Source: an uncultured Haemophilus sp. (GTDB lineage: Bacteria > Pseudomonadota > Gammaproteobacteria > Enterobacterales > Pasteurellaceae). Taken from it: a stretch of 13,120 bases of DNA. Made by a program: the position numbers and the translations under genes. The notes below the pieces were generated by a model, which had not been told where the DNA came from, did no database searches, and saw only the letters and a list, made by a program, of their open reading frames with translations. The stretch covers positions 1 to 13,120 of the forward strand of contig NZ_CALJRX010000345.1 in NCBI RefSeq assembly GCF_937976265.1, read 5' to 3'. Within the stretch, counting starts at the first letter, position 1. Every line of letters begins with the position of its first letter. This document shows, one piece after another, positions 12,414 through 13,120 of the stretch.

Positions 12414-13120
12414 TTAAGCCAAGAAGAATTTGTCATCTGGTAATTTACCACCTAAGAGTTTTGGATTGAACGCCATCAAGGTTTCATAGAATTGCATGAT
12501 TTCATTCTTCAGTTCACTGGCTTTGGTCACCGTTAAGCGCGCACCGTCTAAACCCATTTCAATCGCGGCTTCTGGAGCAGGAAGATAATTAGCGCCGATT
12601 TCAGCCGCACTTTTTCGGTTAGCCATAATCCAGTTTAACGCATCGCTTAAATCTTGATGGAACAGATCAAACTCCGACTTGTGTGCGTGGAAGTATTCTT
12701 CATTGGCAATAATGCCCGCCATTGGAATAAGTGGTTTGGTATTAAACGCTTGTCCCCATTCTTTCACTAAATCAAAGCCACGTACAATCTCTGTACCGAC
12801 AATTTTAGCTTTCTGCACAACGGCGCTCGCCATTGGTTCTGGCAAGATTGCCGCATGGAAATCTTTCAGTAGGAACAAACCAATTGCTTCAGTTGGTGTT
12901 GCCGCATAGGTGATATCCACTTTATTAATATCAATATTCAGTTTTTTCAGTAAAGCTTGCAACACTATGTCTGGCATATCGTTTTTAAATGGCACAAGGA
13001 TTTTTTTACCCACCAATTCTTGTGGTGAAGTAATCGCACCACCTTTACACATCAACTGCGTAATCCCATTGGTGAGAATATTCACCATGCCAACTTGTTG
13101 CCCTTGATTACGTAAATTCA
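12414..13120 (-). CDS. ABC transporter substrate-binding protein, C-terminal part (cut by window edge)
   Basis: The frame is open to the window edge, so the start and any signal peptide are outside; an internal ATG at 13088 is not the true start. The 234 visible residues match the SsuA/TauA/ThiY (NMT1-like) family of periplasmic binding proteins. Marks are LVGKKILVPFKNDMPDIVLQ, the pattern for lobe 1 strands, then LLKKLNIDINKVDITYAATPTE and the hinge region FHAAILPEPMAS. The last part is helical (ETLMAFNPKLLGGKLPDDKFF). Its neighbours are its own permease and ATPase, then NnrS. The usual ligands of this family (sulfonates, nitrate, thiamine precursors) are possible, but no ligand can be read from the sequence. 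Confidence 0.88.
   Translation of the reverse strand, partial: NLRNQGQQVGMVNILTNGITQLMCKGGAITSPQELVGKKILVPFKNDMPDIVLQALLKKLNIDINKVDITYAATPTEAIGLFLLKDFHAAILPEPMASAVVQKAKIVGTEIVRGFDLVKEWGQAFNTKPLIPMAGIIANEEYFHAHKSEFDLFHQDLSDALNWIMANRKSAAEIGANYLPAPEAAIEMGLDGARLTVTKASELKNEIMQFYETLMAFNPKLLGGKLPDDKFFLA

Noticed and set aside
1..13120. CRISPR array, tRNA genes, insertion sequence or phage remnants
   Set aside because: No regularly spaced repeats, cloverleaf-like sequences, terminal inverted repeats with transposase, or phage-like genes were seen; the only recurring short repeat is the uptake signal.

Overview
The window looks like chromosomal DNA of a gammaproteobacterium of the family Pasteurellaceae, most likely Haemophilus or a close relative (a H. 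parainfluenzae-like genome is a reasonable guess). Two things support this. The 9-base DNA uptake signal core AAGTGCGGT (or its complement) occurs ten times exactly in 13.1 kb, where about 0.1 copy would be expected by chance. The housekeeping proteins (Pgk, NarQ, MurB, RpoH, PlsY, FolB) also resemble the Haemophilus versions as I remember them. There are no rRNA or tRNA genes, insertion sequences, phage genes or CRISPR repeats.

Layout from left to right. Positions 1-1440 hold two minus-strand genes, the 5' half of pgk (phosphoglycerate kinase) and an RNase I/T2-family ribonuclease; pgk has a recognisable promoter of its own. Positions 1516-1964 hold a plus-strand YfhL-type ferredoxin followed by a tiny DUF1232-like membrane protein. 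An MFS transporter with its own candidate promoter and a strong terminator follows (2107-3378). Positions 3455-6524 form a probable plus-strand operon: narQ (nitrate/nitrite sensor kinase), murB (peptidoglycan precursor synthesis) and a small DUF2322-like gene. rpoH (heat-shock sigma factor) follows with its own promoter and a structured leader, and ends in a bidirectional terminator shared with plsY on the minus strand. folB is divergent from plsY.

The right third is more accessory in character. A short zinc-type cation diffusion facilitator (minus strand) and a MerR-family regulator (plus strand) are divergent around a MerR-type promoter with a 19-bp spacer. From 13120 down to 9813, a tightly coupled minus-strand operon encodes an ABC importer (substrate-binding protein, permease, ATPase) and an NnrS-like haem/copper membrane protein. 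This right part (8664-13120) has no exact uptake signal, unlike the rest of the window.

The window mixes core metabolism (glycolysis, cell wall, phospholipid, folate) with respiration, nitrogen-oxide and metal functions (NarQ, NnrS, zinc efflux). The most unusual points are the nnrS-ABC operon with its divergent NnrS, the CDF protein without a C-terminal domain and its atypical MerR partner, the pgk promoter whose spacer is a perfect inverted repeat, and the structured rpoH leader.
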